NCBI GenBank assembly: GCA_034231615.1
Contig: CM067299.1
Location: forward strand, 18,566,498-18,630,497
Origin: Meghimatium bilineatum
Taxonomy: Eukaryota > Mollusca > Gastropoda > Stylommatophora > Philomycidae
Reading direction: 5' to 3'
DNA length: 64,000 bases
Each line of letters starts with the position of its first letter. Positions within the stretch are counted from its first letter, which is position 1. A model generated the notes under the pieces. It was given only the letters and a program-made list of their open reading frames with translations. It searched no databases and was not told the DNA's origin. This document shows, piece by piece, positions 21,801 to 29,987 of the stretch. A program made the translations under genes and the position numbers.

Positions 21801-23803
21801 CCTGTATCTCGTTAAGTTGTTTTATGTTTTATTTTGGTAACACACCTACCTATTTTTGTATATCTTGACATTTTACCCAGTGTTACCCCAGCCACCTACT
21901 TCCTGTTTAGGGTTGTTACCCTACACTGGAAGATTTATCCCATGAAACATTAACCAGTATTTTTTTTTAAATTATGAATTCACTAGAATATCATAGACCA
22001 GAAGAAAAGACAACAACAACAGCTGTTCCCCGAACTTTGCTACAAAGCACAGATGGCCGTAAGGGAAAGAATCAATATAATAATAATGGAGATACGCAGC
22101 AATGGAGTTCTCACGGGTATTAATATGTATATATGTTGAGAAATTCAAACTATCTTGTAGGCTATCTATTGTATGTGTTAAATTTATGTGTGTCTTTGTG
22201 TGTTTCGTTTTTAGCTGGTATATGTCTGTTATTATGCATTATGTTAATTATTATTTCCATCGAAATAATTGTTAATTCAAGCAGCGCAGTCCAAGGCAAT
22301 TTTATGATAGACTGTTTTGGCCAACAAATTCTGTGAAATTGTCATAGGCCTATATATATTTATCTTTTTAGATAAAATTACTTTAAGGAGGTCGCGGATA
22401 CTGGATTACGAGAACAGCTACCTCTCTATTTTTTATGATTGCAAAGCTCTGATATAATCAACTTGAACTGACGTCCGTGGTTAAAAGAAGCGTACCTCGC
22501 CACTAATTATTGTGTACTATGTTATTATAATCGATGGCACATGTCACATCTGGTTGTTAGATTGACAGTTATGTTTTGGCGTATTAGTGTGTTCATTGCT
22601 CCGTTAATCCAAGTTAATTTTTTTTTCTTCTCCCTCTTGATCCAACATTTATAACATTCTAAGTAGCTTTGTTGAATGTTTGTAACAATGTGACTAGCTC
22701 TCTTCGATGTATCTATCAATGGGACTAACTTTTTTCAATGTCCGTAACAATGTGAGTAGCTCTCTTCGATGTATGTAACAATGTGAGTAGCTCTCTTCGA
22801 TGTATGTAACAATGTGAGTAGCTCTCTTCGATGTATGTAACAATGTGAGTAGCTCTCTTCGATGTATGTAACAATGTGAGTAGCTCTCTTCGATGTATGT
22901 AACAATGTGAGTAGCTCTCTTCAATGTCTGTAACAATGTGACTAACTTTCTTCAATGTCTGTAACAATGTGAGTAGCTCTCTTCGATGTCTGTAACAATG
23001 TGAGTAGCTCTATTCGATGTCTGTAACAATGTGAGTAGCTCTCTTCGATGTCTGTAACAATGTGAGTAGCTCTCTTCGATGTCTGTAGATTTTCTGTAGA
23101 ACCACATCTCTATTGCCTCTAATTTCCCACTTTCCTGTTTGTTTATTGTCCAAGACTCGCGCCCATATGATAGTATAGGAGTTATATAGCACTGAAGAAC
23201 TCTCTGTCTCACCTCTAACGACAAGTTCATATTAAACAATATATTTTTCATTTTTCTGAATGCTGTTTTTGCCTACTCTATCCTGCTTCTTATTTCTGTT
23301 TAACTTCTTCTATCTGCTGTAATGGTTGTACCTAAACATTTCAATTGGTGGACATGTTTAAATACTGTATCATTCACTTTAATTTTGCTTCTTTGAAATA
23401 ACCATTACTTCTGTTTTATTGATATTTAGGAAGAGACCTTTCTATTTACTTTCTGTGATTATTACATTAATTAATTCTTGAAGGTTTTCCTCACTTTTAA
23501 CAATCAGAACAGTATCATCCGCATATCTTAAATTATTTATGTTATGTCCTTCCACTGATATTCATTGGGATATCAACAGGGATATTAACGAAACACGTAT
23601 TTCGTGATAAATGTATGACTCCAGCACAGAATAATGTTAAAGCATATCAAACTCGTCACCACTACAATCACAATGATTTTAATCATTGTCGTCTCTATTA
23701 TTATTAACCATCATTGTAACAATCATAATTATCATACAGGGGGCGTGACGATGAGTATAAGCAATGGAATGAAAGACTAAAGGCGGGTGGGAAGTCCAAG
23801 TCT
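7241..23803 (+). CDS. Lachesin/IgLON-type immunoglobulin adhesion protein (partial, five exons)
   Basis: Lachesin and the related IgLON/neurotrimin proteins are cell-surface, usually GPI-anchored, adhesion molecules with three Ig domains; they act in neural and epithelial contacts. Exons recognised: 7241-7408, 9458-9586, 12679-12966, 22002-22116 and probably 23740-23803. Each junction is phase-compatible with the next. They cover Ig domain 2, Ig domain 3 and the T/N/G-rich linker. The family hallmarks [18 protein letters not shown] and the FPPE opening of Ig3 are visible. No signal peptide or Ig1 is seen in 1-7240, and no hydrophobic GPI tail is placed. Intron 3 (9.0 kb) holds the nested LINE and Penelope-like element. 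The span includes introns. Confidence 0.85.
7409..8714. other. Lachesin-like intron 1, mostly unrecognised
   Basis: Contains a (GTT)n and poly-G tract at about 7455-7502, C-rich runs at 8410-8420 and 8657-8669, and no coding signal that I can support. Confidence 0.5.
8715..9241. repeat. 42-45-bp minisatellite in lachesin-like intron 1
   Basis: About twelve units of cttgtatcttcgtgtgatg followed by ttatctgtcttagaagtgcagcc, with length variants that lack or add tctt. Because the length is near a multiple of three, long open frames appear on both strands; these are artefacts. Confidence 0.9.
9458..9586 (+). CDS. Lachesin-like exon: second half of Ig domain 2
   Basis: The acceptor is ttctttcag to 9457; the donor is T|GTAAGT at 9587. 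It encodes [20 protein letters not shown], then [20 protein letters not shown] and VE. This is the E-to-G strand part of a lachesin Ig2 with the second disulfide cysteine and an NVS sequon. Length 129 nt = 2+126+1, in phase with the flanking exons. Confidence 0.9.
9697..9890 (-). mobile_element. LINE 3' tail fragment
   Basis: Resembles 24720-24880 in the same orientation: gaagagttctctggaggtgg, then a g/t-rich stretch, then ggctatttgtggcat. On the - strand this is the end of a LINE reverse transcriptase frame. A (TA)n tract at about 9661-9682 precedes it. Confidence 0.6.
9990..10260. repeat. Interspersed repeat A, copy 1
   Basis: About 270 bp that recurs diverged at 35540-35890. Shared landmarks in order: agatgaggtaaatt, cttcatctcccctgc, tttctg(t/c)ca, gtgggctctccaattacgca and ggctctccc. 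It directly abuts the 3'-ward part of the LINE on the - strand, so it may be part of a composite insertion. Confidence 0.65.
10785..10962 (+). mobile_element. Interspersed repeat C (about 150-170 bp) inside LINE
   Basis: Begins at the cttcttcttcttcagcttca tract and carries the family landmarks aaactcccgctagatctctc, ctactagatatccagcagga, gcagtccagagaatgg, gttttatttgc and acacatccg. It interrupts LINE coding sequence, which is evidence that this family is mobile. Further copies are at 41300, 45150, 50878 and 63858 (+), and at 40050, 40563 and 59385 (-). Confidence 0.75.
11202..11297. repeat. Inverted duplicate of LINE endonuclease segment
   Basis: About 95 bp (cacccacgatcaaaacagtg, then gcatcaaattgtttatgtc, then gtgataagcaggatgtgaga) repeats 11849-11944 in the opposite orientation with a few differences. 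The LINE therefore suffered a local inversion or foldback duplication. Confidence 0.8.
12679..12966 (+). CDS. Lachesin-like exon: Ig domain 3
   Basis: The acceptor is gtgatttag to 12678; the donor is G|GTAAGG at 12967. With the preceding T it opens [14 protein letters not shown], then [20 protein letters not shown], then [20 protein letters not shown] and [17 protein letters not shown] complete Ig fold: cysteines in LECE and YECY, tryptophan in VWRR, and the DYGEYEC motif. The 288 nt leave one G, which joins AA of the exon at 22002 to give E. Confidence 0.92.
13021..13341. repeat. (TTGG)n/TTTGATTGG minisatellite
   Basis: Near-continuous ttggttggttggttgtttga units just after the Ig3 exon. The long Asn-Gln-Pro-Thr frame on the - strand is a repeat artefact. 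Confidence 0.95.
13395..13675. repeat. Two diverged tandem units
   Basis: The accatcaaaaatatggagat...gttctggtag...catcactg segment at about 13420-13495 recurs diverged at about 13577-13650. Beyond this similarity nothing is recognised. Confidence 0.55.
13732..14116 (+). pseudogene. LINE RNase H domain, 5' half of interrupted element
   Basis: The frame encodes an RNase H domain of a jockey/I-type [24 protein letters not shown], then [16 protein letters not shown] (catalytic E), VILTDSQSM (catalytic D), and [17 protein letters not shown] (the GHxG-N-RAD end). The sequence stops being LINE at 14116, where the Penelope-like element begins. It resumes at 20892 after a 13-bp target duplication. 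The frames on the two sides differ by one base, and both copies of the target sequence are the same, so the LINE was already frameshifted. Confidence 0.88.
14104..14116. repeat. 13-bp target-site duplication, left
   Basis: TTACGGCAGGCAA here and at 20892-20904 brackets the Penelope-like insertion. Confidence 0.85.
14190..16628 (-). repeat. Left arm of 2.44-kb inverted repeat
   Basis: Reverse complement of 18439-20893. Sampled stretches differ by roughly one base per hundred plus length changes in A/T and (TA)n tracts; for example gtctcactgg here versus gtgtgactgg in the mirror. All open frames here (poly-S/F/L-rich on -, K/R-rich on +) are mirrored in the right arm and look non-coding. Confidence 0.95.
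14270..14300 (-). ncRNA. Hammerhead-ribozyme-like motif (left arm)
   Basis: On the - strand: CTGATGA, a 3-bp stem with loop (GGC TTAATA GTC), GAAA, then ACGTCGTC, which can form a short stem III followed by the cleavable C. Hammerheads with a minimal stem III are established in Penelope-like elements. Stem I pairing looks weak, so activity is uncertain. Confidence 0.6.
16580..18181 (+). CDS. Penelope-like reverse transcriptase/GIY-YIG endonuclease, N-terminally truncated
   Basis: A 533-codon frame. The first 16 residues come from the inverted arm; authentic element sequence starts at the [14 protein letters not shown] motif. Reverse transcriptase landmarks: motif [14 protein letters not shown] (D86), [10 protein letters not shown] (145-154), YIDD (183-186) and a VTFLDI thumb-side motif. 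A C-rich linker ([11 protein letters not shown]) follows. The endonuclease has [10 protein letters not shown] (437-446) and LMYIGETGR (448-456), with the PLE-type CxxC between its halves, then RFAEHLRDI. The GC-richer codon use differs from host exons. Usual PLE proteins are some 200 or more residues longer at the N-terminus, so this copy is probably not autonomous. Confidence 0.92.
   Translation: MRHRIDAQSRTRPTPDDKIHKDLHPGRPIVSACSCPTEHISAFLDVVFQPIVASLPSYLKDTNHALTTFASVELLPHHTYHLFLLDVVSLYTSIPHHDGLIAIQFFLDRRPHHSIATSTLVRLAELVLTLNSFEFDGTFFNQISGVAMGTKMGPSYACLFMGHLEHLMFSSFHGPIPQFYRRYIDDGFGFTDMPVADLSAFISFVSNFHPSIKFTSIASASSVTFLDISVSIGPCSLSTSVYYKPTDSHSFLLYSSSHPRSCRDSLPFSQLLRLRRLCQDDSDFLQHAYDMLDFFRRRAYPEDVLLSALDRVLPISRADALSRSPLLPSTRPKLILTFHPHNIPALKILLRDFSIFSSDPLTKEAFPAPPLVAFRRDRNLRDTLVHSHLRPAGSPIGTSPCQRPCLTCPFVFRTTSIRFPKSVFHIHHSFSCVSRNVVYVITCKRCNLMYIGETGRFLATRFAEHLRDIRNYGSSPVALHFNTNSHRGVLDIQVTGLVSCHSGDRQRFSLENRLILNLGTLKPHGINDQLYFQ
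18182..18438 (+). other. PLE 3' region not present in left arm
   Basis: Pyrimidine-rich sequence with a (TG)n tract at about 18209-18226 and a C8 run. With the coding frame it forms the 1.8-kb loop of the palindrome. Confidence 0.7.
20332..20715 (+). repeat. About 190-bp tandem pair with splice-donor-like cores
   Basis: Two diverged units (about 20332-20527 and 20528-20715). Each has a tgttgcca...aggtaagt start followed by ttacttgctattacacctta-like and gtgcactttc segments. The first has CAGGTAAGTAT, a perfect fit to the U1 5' splice consensus; the second has GAGGTAAGTTT. A related catcagATAAGT occurs at about 20047. Confidence 0.7.
20783..20813 (+). ncRNA. Hammerhead-ribozyme-like motif (right arm)
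   Basis: The same motif as the left arm, on +: CTGATGA (20783-20789), stem-loop, GAAA (20803-20806), then CGTCGTC. The conserved core is intact. It sits about 80 bp upstream of the right end of the insertion. Confidence 0.6.
20892..20904. repeat. 13-bp target-site duplication, right
   Basis: TTACGGCAGGCAA, identical to 14104-14116; its first two bases overlap the right arm end. Confidence 0.85.
20892..21215 (+). pseudogene. LINE 3' half (after RNase H) of interrupted element
   Basis: After the target duplication the LINE frame continues: [20 protein letters not shown], then ERMLEMGV-like [14 protein letters not shown], then HQTGTLES and a short diverged end. The last about 90 bp (ctgctggagcggagggcgga...cagtttctaat) recurs at 25565-25645. 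Confidence 0.8.
21215..21590 (-). mobile_element. LINE 3' tail fragment
   Basis: Same family and orientation as 24720-25060. Shared pieces include gaaatctccggagatg, gcatggaagcgtgtgaaaac, ttgtcttttgatat and cgtagacaagtcatttctg. On - this is a reverse transcriptase C-terminus, heavily mutated. Confidence 0.65.
21655..21955 (+). mobile_element. Solo 3' end of a Penelope-like element
   Basis: Matches the end of the PLE: ccatgtaagattygtt, the hammerhead-like segment at 21766-21796 with GAAA changed to CAAAA, ctgtccctgtatctcgtt, tttattttggtaacacacct. It continues to the complete 3' terminus tgttaccccagccacctact, tcctgtttagggttgttacc, actggaagatttatccc. It lies about 760 bp beyond the palindromic element and is more diverged. 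Confidence 0.8.
22002..22116 (+). CDS. Lachesin-like exon: linker after Ig domain 3
   Basis: The acceptor atagaccag ends at 22001. With the G left by the Ig3 exon it reads [21 protein letters not shown], then [18 protein letters not shown]. Molluscan lachesin-like proteins have a comparable T/N/G-rich linker ending in a WSSHG-type motif. I end it at a GG|GTATTA donor, phase-compatible with 23740. If unspliced, the frame stops one codon later (TAA, 22121-22123). An internal C|GTAAGG at about 22050 could be an alternative donor. Confidence 0.72.
22124..22682. other. Intron sequence, unrecognised
   Basis: A hydrophobic open frame at 22133-22336 is rich in L/C/I but lacks splice context and is out of phase with the linker exon. 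No repeat family recognised. Confidence 0.4.
22683..23088. repeat. 31-bp minisatellite
   Basis: About thirteen units of gtaacaatgtgagtagctct followed by cttcgatgtat. It abuts the LINE fragment at 23089 with no intervening sequence. Confidence 0.92.
23089..23560 (-). pseudogene. LINE reverse transcriptase fragment
   Basis: On - from 23560: [16 protein letters not shown] (the YADD catalytic motif), a [10 protein letters not shown] segment, then after frame breaks [40 protein letters not shown] and [11 protein letters not shown]. It ends there, where the 31-bp minisatellite starts. Same family as 33400-33985. Confidence 0.85.
23740..23803 (+). CDS. Possible further lachesin-like exon
   Basis: The acceptor atcatacag ends at 23739 and a consensus donor TCT|GTGAGT lies at 23804. 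Joined to 22116 it keeps frame and reads [20 protein letters not shown] then S. Read through, the frame would run on to a TAA at about 23888. A hydrophilic basic segment is compatible with a pre-anchor linker, but I recognise no family motif, so this rests on splice signals and phase. Confidence 0.4.
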
Positions 23804-24399
23804 GTGAGTGCTGACAGAAGTAAATCAGAAGAATACTCTTCATTTGTTTTTAAAAACAGGAATAAAGATCCCGCTTCAGGTATGGTATAACAGTCTTCTT
23901 CTTCTCTTTCCCTTAGTTATAGTGTTATTGAGAGCTACTACTTCACAGTGGCTGCTACTTAGTTTGAATATATTTTGCTATTTCTTCTATATCAGAGCCT
24001 AGTTGTTTCTGTGATAGAATATTCACTTGAAATTCTTACGCTCTGCCAGGCGCAGACTGAAAGATTGAAATATATCCAGAATGCAACGATGCGTACCATA
24101 ATTGAATATATTAGAGATACATAACTACGAGCCATAAAACTCTTCCTCTTCTGTCCAACTGTATGTATGACATTTTGCGTCTTGCAGACGGTCATTATGC
24201 AAAAGAAGAAATAGTCCATTGAGCATTTTCTCGGGAATGGAACTTTTCAAGCGATCATGTCACAGCAACAGAAGATTTGTGTTTGTGTCTTTCTGGTCTT
24301 TTAGGGTTAGGGTATTCCGTATTTTAAACATATTGTTTCTGAACTACGTTGTCTCCGCACGCAGGTTAGGCCTATGCCTCAGGACAGTCGACGTTTCGA

Positions 24400-24600
24400 C
24401 CGTGTCTTCGCAGATTTTGAATTCTATGACAATGTCTTTCATTGAGGATTTACAGAAGCCTTTATACCTCAGCATTGGTCTACCTCAGGCTCGCTGACCT
24501 TCAACAAGCTCTCCGAATAATAATTATTTTGGGATGCGAAAGTTTAGAATTCTGCCGATATGGCCCAGCCAACGTATTATATTTCTATTTAATGTTTTCA
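24400..24600 (-). pseudogene. LINE reverse transcriptase C-terminal relic
   Basis: On - it reads IRWLGHIGRILNFRIPK, then LLFGELVEG, then GRPMLRYKGFCKSSMKDIVI, a common LINE C-terminus, with a stop between the pieces. Confidence 0.7.
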
Positions 24601-24699
24601 TGGCATATGGTAGCTGTGTGCGACCCAACTTCCATGTTAGTGATATGGCATGCATTTAATATTTAAGATTTTACGGAGACATCTTAGATCTATCTATCT

Positions 24700-25260
24700 A
24701 TACGCTGTAGCCCTTGTTTGCCTTGCGGCGTCAGGGGTAGAAGAGTTCTCTGGAGATGGCCTTCTTGTGTGTTGTTTGTAAGTTTGTTACTGTGGCTTTT
24801 AAATGGTCTGCCTCTGGCTTTTGTAGCTGTGATGTCTATTTGTCATGGCCATTTGTGGCATTCTATCTGTTGGTAGTCTGGAAGCGTGTGAAAACAACTT
24901 GATCTGTTGTCTTTTGATGTGTTCCAATACTGGTATTGTTTTTGTTATCTGTCTGATGTTATCGTTTCTAATTATATCTCTTAATGATACTATGAGTATT
25001 CTTCGTAGACATGTCATTTCTGCTGTCACTATTTTTCTTAGGTGAAAAGTGTTTAGTCTCCCCTCGTATGTATAGTGTGCTCAGCACGCATGTTTGATAA
25101 ATCTGTAGCTTTGTTTTCAGTTTTAGCTTTCGGTATTCCCATATGCGTTTTGACAGTCTGCCAAAAATGGTATCCGTTTTCCATATGTGTGTGTTTATTT
25201 CATTGTCTAGGGAAATGGTGGATTTAATTGTAGACACAGGTAACACAAATTTTCAACTTG
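24700..25260 (-). pseudogene. LINE reverse transcriptase C-terminal relic
   Basis: On - two offset frames give [60 protein letters not shown], then HIKRQQIKLFSHASRLPTDR and MPQMAMTNRHHSYKS. This is the end of a LINE polyprotein broken by at least one frameshift. Fragments of the same 3' end lie at 9697, 21215 and 45510. Confidence 0.85.
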
Positions 25261-25564
25261 TTTATATGATTATTGTTTAAGGTGATGTTTGTTGGTATTG
25301 TAGATCTCATGCAACAGAAAACCTTAGTAGATGACATGCCTTTATATTGAGGTTATCTTATAGAAGCTTCATGGCACGTCATCTATACAATCCCGTAGTC
25401 GTAACCTTCGATAACAGTTACCATTTTGTTCAGACACGCCGACGATGTGCTTGAACTAGTTACGGGCATGGCGTGGGTGAGCAGAACAACAAAGAAACCT
25501 GTCGCAATGGCCAGAGGTGTGCCCTGATGTCGACGTCTGTTTCGGCAGCATCAGACTCGAAACA

Positions 25565-25645
25565 CCATCGAGTCGAATGGCTGCTGGAACAGAGGGCGGA
25601 GCACTTATGGAAATGTCCCACGTACTGTGAGGTCAGTTTCTAATA
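25565..25645 (+). mobile_element. LINE 3' terminal fragment
   Basis: Shares ggctgctggaacagagggcg, gagcacttatggaaatgtcc and cagtttctaataaagaa with the end of the RNase-H LINE at 21135-21215. Confidence 0.7.
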
Positions 25646-26070
25646 AAGAATTACGAAGAATCAAGGTATTGTAGATCTCTTAATAGCAATCTACGAACTA
25701 ATAATCAGGGATATAATTCTAACGGAATTTTCAAAAGTAAATGTAACAAATGGTCATCATCACTTGTGATGGACGAACAAAATATCCTTGGCGCATTATC
25801 AGATTTTGAGATACTTATTGTCATAGAGACCAGCTCGCTGGTCTTTGTCATGTTGTCAATTTGGGACTGCAGGGTGGACTCAATGTGTACCACTAGTGCA
25901 GCATCATCGCTCGATCAAAATACCAGCTCGTCTCGTAACATATACCCCCTCCGAATAGAAGCTTCTTCAATACGCATTGCATTAAGCAAAAATTTGAAGT
26001 CTCCTGGATGTGAAAGAAATCTCTCAGAAAACATCCACTGCACATAGTATGTAAGAGCAAGTTACTTGTA
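25646..26070. repeat. Left flank of 49-bp satellite, interspersed repeat
   Basis: The 25935-26070 part (cccctccgaatagaagcttc, then ctcctggatgtgaaagaaat, then actgcacatagta) recurs diverged on the far side of the satellite at about 28850-28985. The satellite therefore seems to have grown within or between copies of this repeat. Confidence 0.5.
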
Positions 26071-28575
26071 TTTCATGGAATTACTGACAAACAATCAGAC
26101 ATCATCATATCCATCATCATTTCATGGAATTACTGACAAACAATCAGACATCATCATATCCATCATCATTTCATGGAATTACTGACAAACAATCAGACAT
26201 CATCATATCCATCATCATTTCATGGAATTACTGACAAAAAAACAGACATCATCATATCCATCATCATTTCATGGAATTACTGACAAACAATCAGACATCA
26301 TCATATCCATCATCATTTCATGGAATTACTGACAAACAATCAGACATCATCATATCCATCATCATTTCATGGAATTACTGACAAACAATCAGACATCATC
26401 ATATCCATCATCATTTCATGGAATTACTGACAAACAATCAGACATCATCATATCCATCATCATTTCATGGAATTACTGACAAACAATCAGACATCATCAT
26501 ATCCATCATCATTTCATGGAATTACTGACAAACAATCAGACATCATCATATCCATCATCATTTCATGGAATTACTGACAAACAATCAGACATCATCATAT
26601 CCATCATCATTTCATGGAATTACTGACAAACAATCAGACATCATCATATCCATCATCATTTCATGGAATTACTGACAAACAATCAGACATCATCATATCC
26701 ATCATCATTTCATGGAATTACTGACAAACAATCAGACATCATCATATCCATCATCATTTCATGGAATTACTGACAAACAATCAGACATCATCATATCCAT
26801 CATCATTTCATGGAATTACTGACAAACAATCAGACATCATCATATCCATCATCATTTCATGGAATTACTGACAAACAATCAGACATCATCATATCCATCA
26901 TCATTTCATGGAATTACTGACAAACAATCAGACATCATCATATCCATCATCATTTCATGGAATTACTGACAAACAATCAGACATCATCATATCCATCATC
27001 ATTTCATGGAATTACTGACAAACAATCAGACATCATCATATCCATCATCATTTCATGGAATTACTGACAAACAATCAGACATCATCATATCCATCATCAT
27101 TTCATGGAATTACTGACAAACAATCAGACATCATCATATCCATCATCATTTCATGGAATTACTGACAAACAATCAGACATCATCATATCCATCATCATTT
27201 CATGGAATTACTGACAAACAATCAGACATCATCATATCCATCATCATTTCATGGAATTACTGACAAACAATCAGACATCATCATATCCATCATCATTTCA
27301 TGGAATTACTGACAAACAATCAGACATCATCATATCCATCATCATTTCATGGAATTACTGACAAACAATCAGACATCATCATATCCATCATCATTTCATG
27401 GAATTACTGACAAACAATCAGACATCATCATATCCATCATCATTTCATGGAATTACTGACAAACAATCAGACATCATCATATCCATCATCATTTCATGGA
27501 ATTACTGACAAACAATCAGACATCATCATATCCATCATCATTTCATGGAATTACTGACAAACAATCAGACATCATCATATCCATCATCATTTCATGGAAT
27601 TACTGACAAACAATCAGACATCATCATATCCATCATCATTTCATGGAATTACTGACAAACAATCAGACATCATCATATCCATCATCATTTCATGGAATTA
27701 CTGACAAACAATCAGACATCATCATATCCATCATCATTTCATGGAATTACTGACAAACAATCAGACATCATCATATCCATCATCATTTCATGGAATTACT
27801 GACAAACAATCAGACATCATCATATCCATCATCATTTCATGGAATTACTGACAAACAATCAGACATCATCATATCCATCATTATTTCATGGAATTACTGA
27901 CAAACAATCAGACATCATCATATCCATCATCATTTCATGGAATTACTGACAAACAATCAGACATCATCATATCCATCATCATTTCATGGAATTACTGACA
28001 AACAATCAGACATCATCATATCCATCATCATTTCATGGAATTACTGACAAACAATCAGACATCATCATATCCATCATCATTTCATGGAATTACTGACAAA
28101 CAATCAGACATCATCATATCCATCATCATTTCATGGAATTACTGACAAACAATCAGACATCATCATATCCATCATCATTTCATGGAATTACTGACAAACA
28201 ATCAGACATCATCATATCCATCATCATTTCATGGAATTACTGACAAACAATCAGACATCATCATATCCATCATCATTTCATGGAATTACTGACAAACAAT
28301 CAGACATCATCATATCCATCATCATTTCATGGAATTACTGACAAACAATCAGACATCATCATATCCATCATCATTTCATGGAATTACTGACAAACAATCA
28401 GACATCATCATATCCATCATCATTTCATGGAATTACTGACAAACAATCAGACATCATCATATCCATCATCATTTCATGGAATTACTGACAAACAATCAGA
28501 CATCATCATATCCATCATCATTTCATGGAATTACTGACAAACAATCAGACATCATCATATCCATCATCATTTCAT
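26071..28575. repeat. 49-bp satellite array, about 51 copies
   Basis: The unit is tttcatggaattactgacaa followed by acaatcagacatcatcatatccatcatca. Copies are essentially identical across 2.5 kb; variants seen are two substitutions in the unit near 26237 (acaaaaaaacag) and one C to T near 27881 (cattattt). As 49 is not a multiple of three, no long frame is kept. Confidence 0.98.
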
Positions 28576-29987
28576 CTGAGCTGAATACTTATCGTCATCT
28601 AAGATGCACTTTCGCTACTGCATGTTTTCCTGTGAAGGAGTGCCGGGTTGTTTTCTGTGGTCTGTGGAAATAACGGCCGCTTTGCCATTAAAATGAACGA
28701 ACAAGATAATTTGCATAGAGGTCATTTTTACACCATGCAATCTTGTGGTCAGTGTGGTTAAAATGTTCAATATTGATACCTATAAATGGTTGCAGACTGC
28801 CATGTAATTGAATGGAATACATAATGGTGGTACATGATTGTTACATACATCCCCTATGAGTAGAAGATTTTTTAACTAAGCAGGGCTCAAAGTATGAGCC
28901 TTCTGGATGTGAACGAAAGCTCTGCAGAATACCACAATGCACATAGAAAAAGAGAATAATTTCTTGTAATTCAAAGAAACAAACTATATTAAATATATTT
29001 TGTACATACCAATAATTTATTTTCCATATATTATTTTTCAGAAGCAGAAAGTGAATCTGTGATATCTAGTCCAGAACATGGGCATAGGAAAAGTAGTGCA
29101 CATAATTGGACTTGCACTGATAAACACTTCATATTCTTATTAATACTCCTGCAGAATATTTATTCTAGGTGATATCTGGTACTTGGGTCACTTACATCAG
29201 TTATGTTCATTAATAGATTATTATGGGGTTACATCTAGGTATAGAAAGTACATGTGTTCTGTTGTCTTCCAAATTAATAGTGAAAAATCTAACAAATATT
29301 TCACAGAAATTAGTTTAGGTCTATAACACTGAAGAGAGCAGCAAAAAACAATTGTAGGTAATGTAATGATACCCAAAGATACAAATATCGATCATGAAAA
29401 TGCCAACAAGAACACAAAAACGTTGTTTCTGTGGCAGCTATTTTATGATCTATGTCTATTGAGTCTTTGAGCAGCATTTCACACCTTTTTTTCTTGTATA
29501 TATCTATAGAAATAATATTCAGGAACTATGTCATTGACTATATAGATAGAACAAATGTAATAGGGCCTGCGTTTTTACATCTCATAGAAATGACAATCAG
29601 TAGCTGCTGTAAACCAATATTTTGTGGGGAGGTAGATCATACAAATGTAAGATCATATTTAGTACTACAAAACAAATAAATATGATGGTGTACACCTCTC
29701 TCCATTTAAAGCTGCTGGAATCCTGGTACACAAAAAAGGTAACAAAACAATGTTTAAATTTTTTATTTTTAAATTGGCTCAAAGGGCATGAGCCCATGGA
29801 CCACTAGATCAGCAACTACTGGTAACCAACCAACTTAAGAATTTTAAAGGAACATACTCCTCTCCCATTATCAGAGCCGTACCTATATCCCAAAATGATA
29901 AATTAACAACAGTATGTCTAGTCATAGAACATGAGCATGTCCAAGAAGACAATGTTAATACAGTATTGTCAAATTGATAAAATATGA
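28576..29987. other. Intergenic, no gene recognised
   Basis: Apart from the repeat at about 28850-28985 shared with 25935-26070, AT-rich DNA. Short open frames at 29452-29679 and 29622-29807 have no recognisable product. Confidence 0.5.

Noticed and set aside
22133..22336. Hydrophobic 67-codon frame as the GPI tail of the lachesin-like protein
   Set aside because: It is out of phase with the linker exon, follows an in-frame stop and lacks an acceptor at its start.
26071..28575. CRISPR-like regular array
   Set aside because: There are no unique spacers; the entire 49-bp unit repeats, which is satellite DNA in a eukaryotic genome.
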